Shown piece by piece: positions 42,839-51,959 of a stretch of 64,000 bases of DNA (position 1 is the stretch's first letter; every line of letters begins with the position of its first letter). A program made the translations under genes and the position numbers. The notes below the pieces were generated by a model. The model made no database searches. It saw only the letters and a list, made by a program, of their open reading frames with translations, and was not told where the DNA came from. The DNA is taken from assembly GCA_004553485.1 (NCBI GenBank), contig SFLG01000002.1, forward strand, positions 1 to 64,000, read 5' to 3'. This stretch comes from Bacteroidales bacterium. GTDB taxonomy: Bacteria > Bacteroidota > Bacteroidia > Bacteroidales > Muribaculaceae.

Positions 42839-43540
42839 TCAGTGTGCGGGCTCGTTGAGCAGGTCCATGAAGTTGAGGGTGACGGCCTCCATGCGGTTCA
42901 TCACCGTGTTGACGCGTGCCACCAGGAAGTTGTAGGCGAACATTGCCACGATGCCGACGATGAGGCCGGCGACGGTGGTGACCAGGGCGGTGTAGATGCC
43001 TCCGGCGAAGTCGCCGATCTGGGCCGAGCTGCCGCTTTGGGCGATGGCGTAGAACGACTGCACCATGCCGATTACCGTGCCGAGGAAGCCGATCATGGGC
43101 GCGCCGGCGGCGATGGTGGCGAGCCATGTAAAGCCGCGCGAGAGGTTGGCCACCTCAAGGTTGCCGGTGTTCTCGATGGTGACGAGCACGTCGTTCATGG
43201 GGCGTCCGATGCGGCTAATGCCCTTCTGCACCAGGCGGGCGTAGGGGGTGTTGGTCTCCTTGCACAGGTTGTTGGCGCTCTGCAGTTCGCCTTCGTGGAT
43301 GTAGTCCTTGATTTTGCTCATAAAGCGCTCGTCGGTGTGGTCGGCCTTGCCGATGGCTATTGCGCGCTCGATAAAGACGTAGATGCAAATTGCCAGCAGA
43401 ACGGCCAGCACAATCATTATCCAGCCTCCGTCGAGGCAGAGTTGCCACAGCGAAATCGAGGGGCCGGCGGCGTTTGCGGCCTCGGCGGTGGCTTTGGCGG
43501 CGGCGTTTGCGGCGGGAGCCGCGGTTTGTAGCAGGATCAT
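42839..43540 (-). CDS. exbB: MotA/TolQ/ExbB proton channel family protein
   Basis: ExbB is the channel subunit of the TonB motor. The 233-residue protein has an N-terminal Ala-rich segment, a membrane helix at about 37-56, a cytoplasmic part with an LSRGFTWLATIAAGAPMIGFLGTVIGM stretch entering helix 2, and helix 3 with the YTALVTTVAGLIVGIVA block. The usual conserved Thr and Gly residues are there. pdxJ is 75 nt upstream and exbD 116 nt downstream on the same strand, an arrangement usual in Bacteroidales. Confidence 0.92.
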   Translation of the reverse strand: MILLQTAAPAANAAAKATAEAANAAGPSISLWQLCLDGGWIMIVLAVLLAICIYVFIERAIAIGKADHTDERFMSKIKDYIHEGELQSANNLCKETNTPYARLVQKGISRIGRPMNDVLVTIENTGNLEVANLSRGFTWLATIAAGAPMIGFLGTVIGMVQSFYAIAQSGSSAQIGDFAGGIYTALVTTVAGLIVGIVAMFAYNFLVARVNTVMNRMEAVTLNFMDLLNEPAH

Positions 43541-43614
43541 ATTTTTTAAGGGTGAAAACAGTTGCTGAAAATTAAGAGATGTGTCTTATACGATGTATAT
43601 GTCTTGCCTGTCCG

Positions 43615-44334
43615 TCACTTGCCGGAGAGGCATTTGAGGTACTGCTTTATTGTCTCCTCCAGGCCCAGGTAGAGGGCGTCGCAGATGAGGGCGTGACCGA
43701 TGGATACCTCGTTGAGGTAGGGGACGTTGGTATGGAAGTAGGCCAGGTTTTTGAGGCTTAGGTCGTGTCCGGCGTTGACGCCCAGTCCCACCGAGTGGGC
43801 TGTACGCGAAGCCTCGGCGTAGGGGGCCACGGCGGCGGCGGGGTCCTTGGCGTAGAGGTCGGCGTAGGGCTTGGTGTACAGCTCGACGCGGTCGGCGCCG
43901 GTGCGGGCGGCAAAGCGTATCTGCTCGTCGTCGGGGGCGACGAAGATGCTGGTGCGGATGCCGGCCTCCTTGAAGCGGTCGACGGTCTCGCTGAGGAACT
44001 CGAAGTTTTTATCCACATCCCATCCGGCGTTCGACGTCAGCGCGCCCTCGGGGTCGGGCACCAGTGTCACCTGCTCGGGCTTGACGGCGAGCACAAGGTC
44101 GATAAACTCGGGGGTGGGGTTGCCCTCCATGTTGAACTCGGTCTTCACCACGGGGCGCAGGGCATAGACGTCGCTGCGGCGTATGTGGCGCTCGTCGGGA
44201 CGCGGGTGAACGGTAATGCCTTGGGCACCAAATCGTTCGCAGTCCTGGGCCACAGCCACGACGTCGGGGTTGTTCTCGCCGCGGGCGTTGCGCAGGGTGG
44301 CAATTTTGTTTATGTTTACGCTAAGATTTGTCAT
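43615..44334 (-). CDS. pdxJ: Pyridoxine 5'-phosphate synthase
   Basis: PdxJ condenses 1-deoxyxylulose 5-phosphate and 3-amino-2-oxopropyl phosphate to pyridoxine phosphate. The 239-residue TIM-barrel protein starts [16 protein letters not shown] and has [14 protein letters not shown], the [18 protein letters not shown] block, [12 protein letters not shown] and the C-terminal [17 protein letters not shown]. All are standard. It leads the pdxJ-exbB-exbD-tonB group on the minus strand. nadK and its upstream neighbour run divergently. Its promoter is at 44463-44493. Confidence 0.96.
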   Translation of the reverse strand: MTNLSVNINKIATLRNARGENNPDVVAVAQDCERFGAQGITVHPRPDERHIRRSDVYALRPVVKTEFNMEGNPTPEFIDLVLAVKPEQVTLVPDPEGALTSNAGWDVDKNFEFLSETVDRFKEAGIRTSIFVAPDDEQIRFAARTGADRVELYTKPYADLYAKDPAAAVAPYAEASRTAHSVGLGVNAGHDLSLKNLAYFHTNVPYLNEVSIGHALICDALYLGLEETIKQYLKCLSGK

Positions 44335-44407
44335 TTAATATATGTCTGTACGTAGCCGGTTGGTTGAAATTTTGCTCCGGCATTAAAAATATTCCGAAAA
44401 AAATTCG

Positions 44408-44415
44408 TAAATTTG
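44408..44415 (+). promoter_or_regulatory. Possible -7 box of the nadK operon
   Basis: TAAATTTG on the plus strand, 84 nt before the start of the ACT-like gene. No well-spaced TTG is present. Confidence 0.35.
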
Positions 44416-44462
44416 TATTATCAGTTTACGCAATGGGCGGGGCACATCCCGCATCCAAAGCA

Positions 44463-44493
44463 CAAAATTACTAAAAAACGACAAAACGACCAA
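44463..44493 (-). promoter_or_regulatory. Bacteroidota-type promoter for pdxJ
   Basis: TTG (44491-44493), 20-nt spacer, TAATTTTG (44463-44470) on the minus strand, about 130 nt before the pdxJ start. Confidence 0.6.
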
Positions 44494-44498
44494 TCATT

Positions 44499-44834
44499 TT
44501 GACGTCAAATAGCAACATAGAGCAAATGTTTCCGCCCAACCACGAGTCGTGCTGGGTGAAGGTTCTGTGCGGACGCACCGACTACTCGGCCTCGCGGCTT
44601 GCCCGCGCCGTCGAGGACTGCGACGCTCACTTGCTCAATCTCAACATACTGGCAACGTCGCCGTCTGCCGATATGGTGGCCGTGCTGCTGCGCGTGGGCA
44701 TACGCCACGGGCAGAGCGTGGTGCGCTCGCTGGCCCGCTACGGCTACGACAGCGAGGTCATCACCGACCCCATGCGCGATGTGGCCGAAAAATTTTCAGT
44801 GGCGGTAACCGTCGACAGCCCGTTGCAGCCCTAA
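44499..44834 (+). CDS. Stand-alone ACT-like domain protein upstream of nadK
   Basis: The 111-residue protein has CWVKVLCGRTDYSASRLARAV, LLNLNIL and a VAVLLRVGIRHGQSVVRSLARYGY stretch. These match the C-terminal, ACT-like part of the CBS-domain protein that usually precedes nadK in Bacteroidales. The CBS pair itself is missing: only about 15 residues precede the ACT-like part, and no CBS coding sequence is seen in the 160 nt upstream. It may be a shortened relative that senses a small ligand. It is followed by nadK after 25 nt and is likely in the same transcript. The start codon could be the TTG at 44499. Confidence 0.6.
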   Translation: MTSNSNIEQMFPPNHESCWVKVLCGRTDYSASRLARAVEDCDAHLLNLNILATSPSADMVAVLLRVGIRHGQSVVRSLARYGYDSEVITDPMRDVAEKFSVAVTVDSPLQP

Positions 44835-44859
44835 CCCCTTGTATATAACCTCAAGACCT

Positions 44860-45717
44860 ATGCTGATAGCTATTTACGGCAGCCGGCGCCAGACGCCCCA
44901 TGCCCCGCAGTTGCAGAGTTTGTTGCACGCTCTTGCCGTAGGCGGAGCCGGGATTGCCATGCACCCCAAACTTTACGAGCACCTCAGCGGCGAGCTGGGG
45001 ATGAGTCTGCCCGGAGTCACCGTGGCCGATCCGTACCGGTCGCCCGCCGAGGCCGACCTTGCCCTCAGCATCGGCGGCGACGGCACCTTCCTGCGCACGG
45101 CGGCATGGGTGGCCGAGACCGGGACGCCGATCCTGGGCATCAATACGGGCAACCTGGGCTACCTGTCGGCTCTGGGCATCGACGAGGCCGTGGCGCACAC
45201 CGATTATATACTTGAGGGCGACTACATCGTCGAGCCCAGGACGTTGCTGCACGTGCAGGCCGACGGTCTGCGCGGCTGGCCCTACGCCCTCAACGAGGCC
45301 GTGGTGGCCAAGGAGGATTCGGCCTCGATGATCACGGCCTCGGCGACGGTGGGCGGACGTGCCCTTACCGACTACCGCGCCGATGGGCTGATAGTCTCCA
45401 CCCCCACCGGCTCGACGGCCTACAACCTCAGCGCAGGTGGCCCCATCGTGCAGCCCTCGGCGCCGTGCTGGGTTATCACGCCGATTTGCGCCCACTCGCT
45501 GGGAATGAGACCGTTGGTGATAAGCGACGACATGGAGATAAGCCTGAAGGTGACGGGCCGCTGCAAGGTCTTCCGCCTCAGCCTCGACGGCCGGTCGGTG
45601 GCCCTGCCACAGGGTACGACGGTGACGATGCGCCGTGCCGGTTTCCGCACCAACATCGTGCAGCTGCGCTGCAACGAATTCCCCGCCGTCCTCCGCTCCA
45701 AACTGATGTTCAACTGA
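44860..45717 (+). CDS. nadK: NAD kinase
   Basis: NadK phosphorylates NAD to NADP. The 285-residue protein (ATG 44860) has GGDGTFL at 72-78, NTGNLGYLS near 100, NEAVVAKEDSASM with the NE motif and STPTGSTAYNLSAGGPI. It ends with a TGATG overlap with the YgjP-type gene, so the two are translationally coupled. A TTG seven codons upstream is a less likely start. The group with the ACT-like gene lies divergent from pdxJ, as often in Bacteroidales. Confidence 0.95.
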   Translation: MLIAIYGSRRQTPHAPQLQSLLHALAVGGAGIAMHPKLYEHLSGELGMSLPGVTVADPYRSPAEADLALSIGGDGTFLRTAAWVAETGTPILGINTGNLGYLSALGIDEAVAHTDYILEGDYIVEPRTLLHVQADGLRGWPYALNEAVVAKEDSASMITASATVGGRALTDYRADGLIVSTPTGSTAYNLSAGGPIVQPSAPCWVITPICAHSLGMRPLVISDDMEISLKVTGRCKVFRLSLDGRSVALPQGTTVTMRRAGFRTNIVQLRCNEFPAVLRSKLMFN

Positions 45718-46466
45718 TGCTTTTCGGACTTTTCGGACAAAAGAAAGACGCCGGCCGCCCGGCGCCGCGATATGTTGTCTCGCACAAGTACGACGACCCG
45801 CAGCTGGGCCCCGTCGCGGTGACCGTGCGCGCCAATGCCCGCCGTTTCACCGCCCGCTGGCACGGGCGCACCCTCAGCGTCACCGTGCCCCCGCGCACCA
45901 CGCCCGACCGGCTGGCCGAGGCGATGGCGACGATGATACCGCGGCTGGTGCAGAACCGCCCGTCGACGCGCTTCGAGGTGGGGGTGCCCTTCGGACCGCC
46001 CGATTTCAGGGTGACGATTGAGCGCGAGCCGCGACTTGGCCCGCGCTCGATGGCTCTCGGACGTGACCGACGTATTTTCATCAGCAAAGACTTTGACCTT
46101 GACGACCCGCAGTGCGAGAAGGCGTTGACGCGCCTACTGCGCACAATGTGTGCGCGCGCCTTTGACGACATCATACTGCCGCGCGCCGTCGAGCTGGCGG
46201 CGAGGGTGGGCGTGAGCCCGCGCTCGATAAGCCGCTCGTTGGGCAGCACACGTCTGGGCACCTGCAACACGCGCGGCGAGATACGCCTGTCGTGCGTGCT
46301 GGTTCTCCTGCCGTCCGAACTGCGCGACTATGTCATCCTGCACGAATTTGCCCACCTGACGGAGATGAACCACTCGCCCCGCTTCTACGCCCTGCTCGAC
46401 CGCTACTGCGGCGGCCGCAACGCCATCCTGCGCCGCGCCCTCAAAAACGCCGTCCTCCCCGTTTGA
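45717..46466 (+). CDS. YgjP/M48-like metallopeptidase domain protein
   Basis: The 249-residue protein has the zinc motif HEFAHLTEMNHS with His209, Glu210, His213 and probably His219 as ligand, and a basic N-terminal half with repeated Arg/Pro turns (WHGRTLSVTVPPRTT). This is the DUF45 (YgjP-like) family of small soluble metallopeptidases of unknown substrate. ATG 45717 overlaps the nadK stop. It is convergent with mfd, 59 nt away. No signal peptide is seen. Confidence 0.85.
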   Translation: MLFGLFGQKKDAGRPAPRYVVSHKYDDPQLGPVAVTVRANARRFTARWHGRTLSVTVPPRTTPDRLAEAMATMIPRLVQNRPSTRFEVGVPFGPPDFRVTIEREPRLGPRSMALGRDRRIFISKDFDLDDPQCEKALTRLLRTMCARAFDDIILPRAVELAARVGVSPRSISRSLGSTRLGTCNTRGEIRLSCVLVLLPSELRDYVILHEFAHLTEMNHSPRFYALLDRYCGGRNAILRRALKNAVLPV

Positions 46467-46525
46467 AAGCCCCCCGTTCCCTTATAAACATACATCACAT
46501 ATCTGTCGTATAATCCACCCCCATA

Positions 46526-49500
46526 TCACACGCTGGGGAGAGCGCGGATGGTGTCGAGGACAGTGACGGCGTCGGTGACCGAGCGGACGTTGGCGATGGA
46601 GAAGCTGCGTTTTACCGTGCCGTTGGGCATGTTTACCTCGCGTATCTGCACGCGTCGGGGGTTGAGCTGCAGGTACGACAGCATACGGCCGAAGGCTTTG
46701 CTCTGGTAGTAGGCTTTGTTGGCGTCGTTGACGAAGTAGGTAAACATCTTGCCCTGTTTCAGCGCAATCTTTTCTATACCCAAATGACGGGCCAGGCGGC
46801 GCAGTCGCGGCACCTGGATGAGCTCTTCGGTGACGTGGGGCAGGGGGCCGAAACGGTCCTTGAGGCGCTCGGCAAAGGCTTTGATGTCAATGTCGCGGTC
46901 GATGGCGTCGAGCTCGCGGTAGAGGTTGATGCGCTCGCTCTCCTGGGGCACGTAGTCGGCCGGCAGCAGCAGCTCGAGGTCGCTCTCGACGGTGGTGTCG
47001 GCGACAAACTCCTCCTCGCCGTCGCCGGTGACGGCATTCTGCGCCTTTGTCTCGTCGTCGAGGTCGGCGAACTCCTGCGTGCGCAGCTCGATGACGGCCT
47101 CCTTGAGGATTTTCTGGTATGTTTCATAGCCCAGGTCGGCGATAAACCCCGACTGCTCGGCGCCGAGGAGGTTGCCGGCGCCGCGGATGTCGAGGTCCTG
47201 CATGGCGATGTGTATGCCCGAGCCCAGGTCGCTGAAGCTCTCGATGGCCTGCAGGCGGCGGCGCGCCACCGGCGACAGGGTCAGTCCCGACGGCACGGTG
47301 AGGTAGGCGAAGGCCTTGCGGTTTGAGCGGCCCACGCGTCCGCGCAGCTGATGCAGCTCGGAGAGGCCGAAATTCTGGGCGTTGTTGATGATTATTGTGT
47401 TGACGTTGGGCATGTCCACGCCGCTCTCGACGATGGTGGTGGCCAGCAGCACGTCGTAGTCGTGGTTGGCGAAGTCGACGATGGTCTGCTCGAGTTTCTC
47501 CGGCTCCATGCGGCCGTGGGCGACGGCCACGCGGGCGTCGGGGACAAGGCGGCGTATCATCGTCTCAAGTTGGGAGAGGCCCTCGATGCGGTTGTTGATG
47601 AAGAAGACCTGGCCGTTGCGGCTGAGCTCGAAGTTGATGGCCTCGGCGACGAGCTCGTCAGACAGGGGCGACACCTGGGTGATGATGGGGTAGCGGTTGG
47701 CCGGCGGGGTGTTTATCGACGACAGGTCGCGCGCGCCCATCAGCGAGAACTGCAAGGTGCGCGGGATGGGCGTGGCGCTCATCGTCAGTGTGTCGACGTT
47801 GGTCTTGAGCTGGCGCAAACGCTCCTTGACGGCCACGCCGAACTTCTGCTCCTCGTCCACGACGAGCAGGCCCAGGTCCTTGAACTTCACCGACTTGCCG
47901 ATGAGCTTGTGCGTGCCGACGATGATGTCGATTTTGCCCTCGGCCAGGTCGCTGACAATCTGTTTGGTCTGCTTTGCCGTGCGGGCGCGCGACAGGTATT
48001 CGACGCGCACGGGGAAGTCGGCGAGACGCTCGCTGAAGGTGCGGAAGTGCTGGTAAGCCAGCACCGTCGTCGGCACGAGCACGGCCACCTGCTTGCCGTC
48101 GGTGGCGGCCTTGAAGGCGGCGCGGACGGCCACCTCGGTCTTGCCGAAGCCGACGTCGCCGCACACCAGGCGGTCCATCGGGCGGCTGCTCTCCATGTCG
48201 GCCTTGACCTGCTGCGTGGCGGTGAGCTGGTCGGGGGTGTCCTCGTAGACAAACGAGGCCTCGAGCTCGTGCTGCAGATACGAGTCGGGCGAGAAGGCGA
48301 AGCCCTTCTCCTCCTTGCGCGCGGCGTAGAGCTGGATAAGGTCGCGGGCGATGTCCTTCAGCTTGTCCTTGGTGCGCTCTTTCAGCTTGTTCCAGGCGCC
48401 GGTGCCGAGCTTGTTGACTTTTGGCGGAACGCCCTCTTTGCCACGGTATTTGGAGAGTTTGTGCAGGGCGTGTATCGACACAAAGACCACGTCGTCGTTC
48501 TGGTAGATGAGTTTTATCATCTCCTGGGTGGTGCCGTTGACGTTGGTGCGCACCAGTCCGCCGAACTTGCCCACGCCGTGGTCGATGTGCACGATGTAGT
48601 CGCCCACCTCGATGGCCTGCAGCTCTTTGAGCGACAGGGCGAGCTTGCCCGAGCGGGCGCGGTCGCTTTTGAGGGTGTATTTGTGGAAACGGTCGAAAAT
48701 CTGATGGTCGGTGAAGACGCACGCCTTGGTGACGTGGTCGACAAAGCCCTGGTGGAGGGTGCCCAGGACGGGCTCGAAGGTGATTTTGTCGCCGCGGTCG
48801 TCGAAGATGGCGCGCAGACGGGCAAACTGCTTGTCCGAGTCGCTGAGGATGTAGATGCGGTAACCCTGGGCGGTGAAGTCGCTGAACGACTTGCCTATAA
48901 GGTCGAAGTTTTTGTGGTATATCGCCTGCGGCGAGCACTGGAAGCTGGTGGTGTGCACGGCTCCGGGCTTGGGCTGGGCGGCGCTGATGGTGAGGCGCTT
49001 GAACGAGTGCCAGGCCTTGTCGAAGGCGTCGGCGTCGACTATGTCGGCGCGGGCGGCGTTGATGGCGGCGGTGGCGCGGGCGCTCTCCTCGGCGTTGACG
49101 GCCGAGGCGGTGAGTGTGGCCGTGTCCGAGATGCCGTCGGCAGCGATGGCGCGCACGCGGGCCGTGGTGTCGGCGCCGGAGCGCACAACCAGGAGTGTCG
49201 ACGGGTCGAGGAACTCGGGCAGCGACAGGCGTCCCTCGGTGGAGCGGGCCTGGTCGGCGACGATGCTGACCGTGTCGAGCTTCTCGTCGGAGAGCTGCGT
49301 CTCGACGTCGAAGGTGCGTATTGAGTCGATGTCGTCGCCGAAGAAGTCGATGCGGATGGGCCGTTCGAGCGAGTAGCCGAAGATGTCGAGGATTGAGCCG
49401 CGCAGGGCAAACTGCCCCGGCTCGTACACATAGTCTGTCTTGACAAAGTGGTTGTCGAGCAGCCATCGGGTGACGTCGGTGAGGTGTGCGGGCTTGTCGA

Positions 49501-49936
49501 CGGACAGCGCCAGCGTGTGCTTCTGCAGGTCGTTGCGTGCCGCCACTCGCTCGGCCAGGGCCTCGGGGTAGGTGACGACAAATCGCAGCGAGCGGTCGCC
49601 GGCGCTGAGTCGCGCCAGCGTCTCGGTGCGCAGGATGCGGTTGGGCTCGTCGGGCTGGGCGTATTTGAGGGCGCGGCGGTACCCGGAGGGCAGGAAGGCC
49701 ACGGCGTCGGGTCCGCACAGGCGGCTGAGGTCGTGGTAGATGTAGCCCGCGTCGTCGGCGTCGTCACCGGTGACAAGCACGGGCACCTTGCGGCCCTTTA
49801 TGGCGCTGACGAGCACTGCCGCCGACGAGCCGGCGAGGCCGCAGGCCTCGGACGACTTGAAGCGCAACAGGCTGTCGAGGTCGGCTTTGCGTGTGCCGGC
49901 GCTGACAAAAAGGTCGGTAAGTCGTGTCAGCTCCAT
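46526..49936 (-). CDS. mfd: Transcription-repair coupling factor
   Basis: Mfd removes RNA polymerase stalled at lesions and recruits UvrA. The 1136-residue protein has the UvrB-homology region up to about residue 360, a CarD-like RNA-polymerase-binding domain (about 450-510, with GDYIVHIDHGVGKF), and an RecG-like helicase with Walker A GDVGFGKTEV near 590 and the DEEQ box near 694. A C-terminal TRCF domain completes it. It begins 5 nt after the S41 protease stop, so the two are coupled, and it is convergent with the YgjP-type gene. Confidence 0.96.
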   Translation of the reverse strand: MELTRLTDLFVSAGTRKADLDSLLRFKSSEACGLAGSSAAVLVSAIKGRKVPVLVTGDDADDAGYIYHDLSRLCGPDAVAFLPSGYRRALKYAQPDEPNRILRTETLARLSAGDRSLRFVVTYPEALAERVAARNDLQKHTLALSVDKPAHLTDVTRWLLDNHFVKTDYVYEPGQFALRGSILDIFGYSLERPIRIDFFGDDIDSIRTFDVETQLSDEKLDTVSIVADQARSTEGRLSLPEFLDPSTLLVVRSGADTTARVRAIAADGISDTATLTASAVNAEESARATAAINAARADIVDADAFDKAWHSFKRLTISAAQPKPGAVHTTSFQCSPQAIYHKNFDLIGKSFSDFTAQGYRIYILSDSDKQFARLRAIFDDRGDKITFEPVLGTLHQGFVDHVTKACVFTDHQIFDRFHKYTLKSDRARSGKLALSLKELQAIEVGDYIVHIDHGVGKFGGLVRTNVNGTTQEMIKLIYQNDDVVFVSIHALHKLSKYRGKEGVPPKVNKLGTGAWNKLKERTKDKLKDIARDLIQLYAARKEEKGFAFSPDSYLQHELEASFVYEDTPDQLTATQQVKADMESSRPMDRLVCGDVGFGKTEVAVRAAFKAATDGKQVAVLVPTTVLAYQHFRTFSERLADFPVRVEYLSRARTAKQTKQIVSDLAEGKIDIIVGTHKLIGKSVKFKDLGLLVVDEEQKFGVAVKERLRQLKTNVDTLTMSATPIPRTLQFSLMGARDLSSINTPPANRYPIITQVSPLSDELVAEAINFELSRNGQVFFINNRIEGLSQLETMIRRLVPDARVAVAHGRMEPEKLEQTIVDFANHDYDVLLATTIVESGVDMPNVNTIIINNAQNFGLSELHQLRGRVGRSNRKAFAYLTVPSGLTLSPVARRRLQAIESFSDLGSGIHIAMQDLDIRGAGNLLGAEQSGFIADLGYETYQKILKEAVIELRTQEFADLDDETKAQNAVTGDGEEEFVADTTVESDLELLLPADYVPQESERINLYRELDAIDRDIDIKAFAERLKDRFGPLPHVTEELIQVPRLRRLARHLGIEKIALKQGKMFTYFVNDANKAYYQSKAFGRMLSYLQLNPRRVQIREVNMPNGTVKRSFSIANVRSVTDAVTVLDTIRALPSV

Positions 49937-49941
49937 CGCGG

Positions 49942-51690
49942 TCAGTCGGTTGTGTCCTTGCTGTCGGCTTTTTGGGGTTTTTTGTCCGGGGCGTTGCCTC
50001 CGACTTTGGTGCCGGCCGAGAGCAGGTGGCGGTAGAGGGTTGTGTCGTTGAGCACCTTGATGGCGTCAGCGGTGGCGGGGTCGTCGCGGAGGGCGCGGCG
50101 CGTCATGTCGGCGGGGCTGAACCAGCGGCTCTGCAGCTCGATGTCGAGCTGCTCGCTGATGGCCTTGCGGTGATAGTCGAGGTCTTTGTCGAGGTCGCGC
50201 GTCATCATCTTTTCAAGGCTGGCGATGGCCTGTGTCACCGAGTCGTCCTTCTCGTAGCCCTCTATCTTTGCCACGCGGCGCAGAAAGTCCATGGCGCCCT
50301 CGGTGGGCCGGTCATATTTGAGCTTGGCGGGGTCGATGAAGCTCTTGAACTGGCTGTAGAGCGTGTCGGTGACCTGCCAGCTGTCGATGTCGGGGACGAC
50401 ATCGGTGTTGTTGGCGATTTTGTTGGCGAAGTTGTATATCCACTGGCCGGTGACGAGGCCGTACTCGAGCAGCGAGGGCTCTTCGGCCTCGATGGCGATG
50501 TCGGGGGTGATGCCGCCGCCGTCGCGTACCTCACGTCCGATTTTGGTGCGGTAGGCCGTGGTGAGCGAGTCGGGGATGCGGTCCACCGAGCCGTCGGCGT
50601 TGCGGTGGCGGTAGTCGATGGCCTGGATGAGGCGGCCCGAGGGCAGGTAGTAGCGGCCGGTGGTGACCTTTATCGACGAATTGTAGGGCATCGAGCCGGG
50701 AGTCTGCACCAAGCCTTTGCCGAAAGAGCGCTCGCCCACCACGACGGCGCGGTCAAGGTCCTGCAGGGCGCCGGTGAAGATTTCGGCCGCGCTTGCCGTG
50801 TTGCCGTTGATGAGCACCACCAGGGGTAGCGACTTGGCCATCGGGTTGCGGGTGGTCTTGTATGTGCTTGTGTTTGAGCGTGTGCGGCCTTTCATGCTGA
50901 CCACCTCGGTGCCTCGGGGGACGAAGTTCGACACTAGGTCGACAGCCCCTGTCACCAGACCTCCGCCATTGTTGCGCATGTCCACGATGAGGCCCTTGAG
51001 CTCTTTGTCGCCGTTGAGCTTGCGCAGGTCTGTCAGGGCGTTGCGGAAGTCCTTGCCGGTTTTCTCCGAGAAGGTGGAGACGCCGATGTAGCCTATGCCG
51101 TCGGCTACCATGCCGTGGTAGGGGATGGCATCGGTGGTGATGGTGCCGCGGGTGATTTCGAGGTCGAAAATCGAGTCGGTGCCCTGTGGCATGTAGGGGC
51201 GTTTGACTTTGAGGCGCAGCTTGGTGCCGGCCTTGCCTTTGAGGCGCTTTGAGGCCTCGTCGATGGCAAAGTCTTTGTCGATGACGGTGTCGTCGATCAT
51301 CAGCAGGATGTCGCCGTGGCGCACTCCGTCGCGACGTGCCGGCGAGTTCCATCGCGGCTCGCTGAGGATTATCACGCTGTCGCGCTTCTGTATCACCGAA
51401 CCGATGCCGGCGTATTCGCCCGACGAGATGGAGGTGAGCTGGTCCAGCTCCTCCTCGCTGTAGAACTCGGTGTACGGGTCGACGTTGCCGAGCATGGCGT
51501 CGATGGCGGTGCGCATTGTCTCGGTGGCGTCGAGGGTGTCGACGTAATTGTTCATCAGCGTCTTGTACACATCGCTGAAAATAAGCAGGTTGCGCGAAAT
51601 GTCGGTGTTGCGGTTCTTGGCATGCACACCGCCGGCGACTATTGCCGCTGCAATGAGCAGCGAGCCGGCATATATGAGTGATTTTTTCAT
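49942..51690 (-). CDS. S41 family carboxy-terminal processing peptidase
   Basis: The 582-residue protein has a signal peptide or anchor (about 1-24), a PDZ domain (about 90-165) and the S41 protease domain with Ser300 in NGNTASAAEIFTGAL and Lys325 in GERSFGKGLV, the serine-lysine dyad. The C-terminal 110 residues are charged and end in a Lys/Asp-rich tail. Such Prc/CtpA-type enzymes process or degrade periplasmic proteins. It has a good promoter at 51743-51773 and is followed by mfd after 5 nt. The link to mfd is probably only transcriptional. Confidence 0.9.
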   Translation of the reverse strand: MKKSLIYAGSLLIAAAIVAGGVHAKNRNTDISRNLLIFSDVYKTLMNNYVDTLDATETMRTAIDAMLGNVDPYTEFYSEEELDQLTSISSGEYAGIGSVIQKRDSVIILSEPRWNSPARRDGVRHGDILLMIDDTVIDKDFAIDEASKRLKGKAGTKLRLKVKRPYMPQGTDSIFDLEITRGTITTDAIPYHGMVADGIGYIGVSTFSEKTGKDFRNALTDLRKLNGDKELKGLIVDMRNNGGGLVTGAVDLVSNFVPRGTEVVSMKGRTRSNTSTYKTTRNPMAKSLPLVVLINGNTASAAEIFTGALQDLDRAVVVGERSFGKGLVQTPGSMPYNSSIKVTTGRYYLPSGRLIQAIDYRHRNADGSVDRIPDSLTTAYRTKIGREVRDGGGITPDIAIEAEEPSLLEYGLVTGQWIYNFANKIANNTDVVPDIDSWQVTDTLYSQFKSFIDPAKLKYDRPTEGAMDFLRRVAKIEGYEKDDSVTQAIASLEKMMTRDLDKDLDYHRKAISEQLDIELQSRWFSPADMTRRALRDDPATADAIKVLNDTTLYRHLLSAGTKVGGNAPDKKPQKADSKDTTD

Positions 51691-51742
51691 CGGTGGAGGG
51701 CTGAGGGGAGAGTATGTGTTGAATTTAGTGTTGTATAGTTTG

Positions 51743-51773
51743 CAAAATTAGCTATAATTGAAAATTAAAACAA
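51743..51773 (-). promoter_or_regulatory. Bacteroidota-type promoter for the S41 protease / mfd operon
   Basis: TTG (51771-51773), 20-nt spacer, TAATTTTG (51743-51750) on the minus strand, about 53 nt before the start. Confidence 0.65.
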
Positions 51774-51776
51774 ACG

Positions 51777-51816
51777 CCGGGCCCATTTTGTGCTTGCGGG
51801 CGCAAAATGGGTCCGG
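51777..51816 (-). terminator. Terminator of the oxidoreductase operon
   Basis: A 14-bp stem (one G-T pair), CCGGGCCCATTTTG at 51777-51790 with 51803-51816, is followed on the minus strand by GTTTGTTTTAATTTT. It lies directly upstream of the S41 protease promoter. Confidence 0.7.
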
Positions 51817-51848
51817 GGTAGGGGGGGTATCCGGCTAACCGGCGGCGG

Positions 51849-51911
51849 TAGCTACTATAGCTATCTTAGCTATTATAGCTATCTTAGCTAAAGTAGCTAT
51901 TATAACTAAAT
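51849..51911. repeat. Tandem array with 9-nt period (TAGCTA type, seven units)
   Basis: Seven units: TAGCTACTA, TAGCTATCT, TAGCTATTA, TAGCTATCT, TAGCTAAAG, TAGCTATTA, TAACTAAAT. It lies 3' of korC. It is the longest and clearest of the 9-nt arrays. Confidence 0.9.
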
Positions 51912-51959
51912 CAGGCGTTTTAGCGTGGCCGGCCTGAGTGGTATGCTTGGCTGGGCGGG

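Noticed and set aside
51849..51911. CRISPR-like reading of the TAGCTA array
   Set aside because: Units are 9 nt with no spacers, and no cas genes are present.
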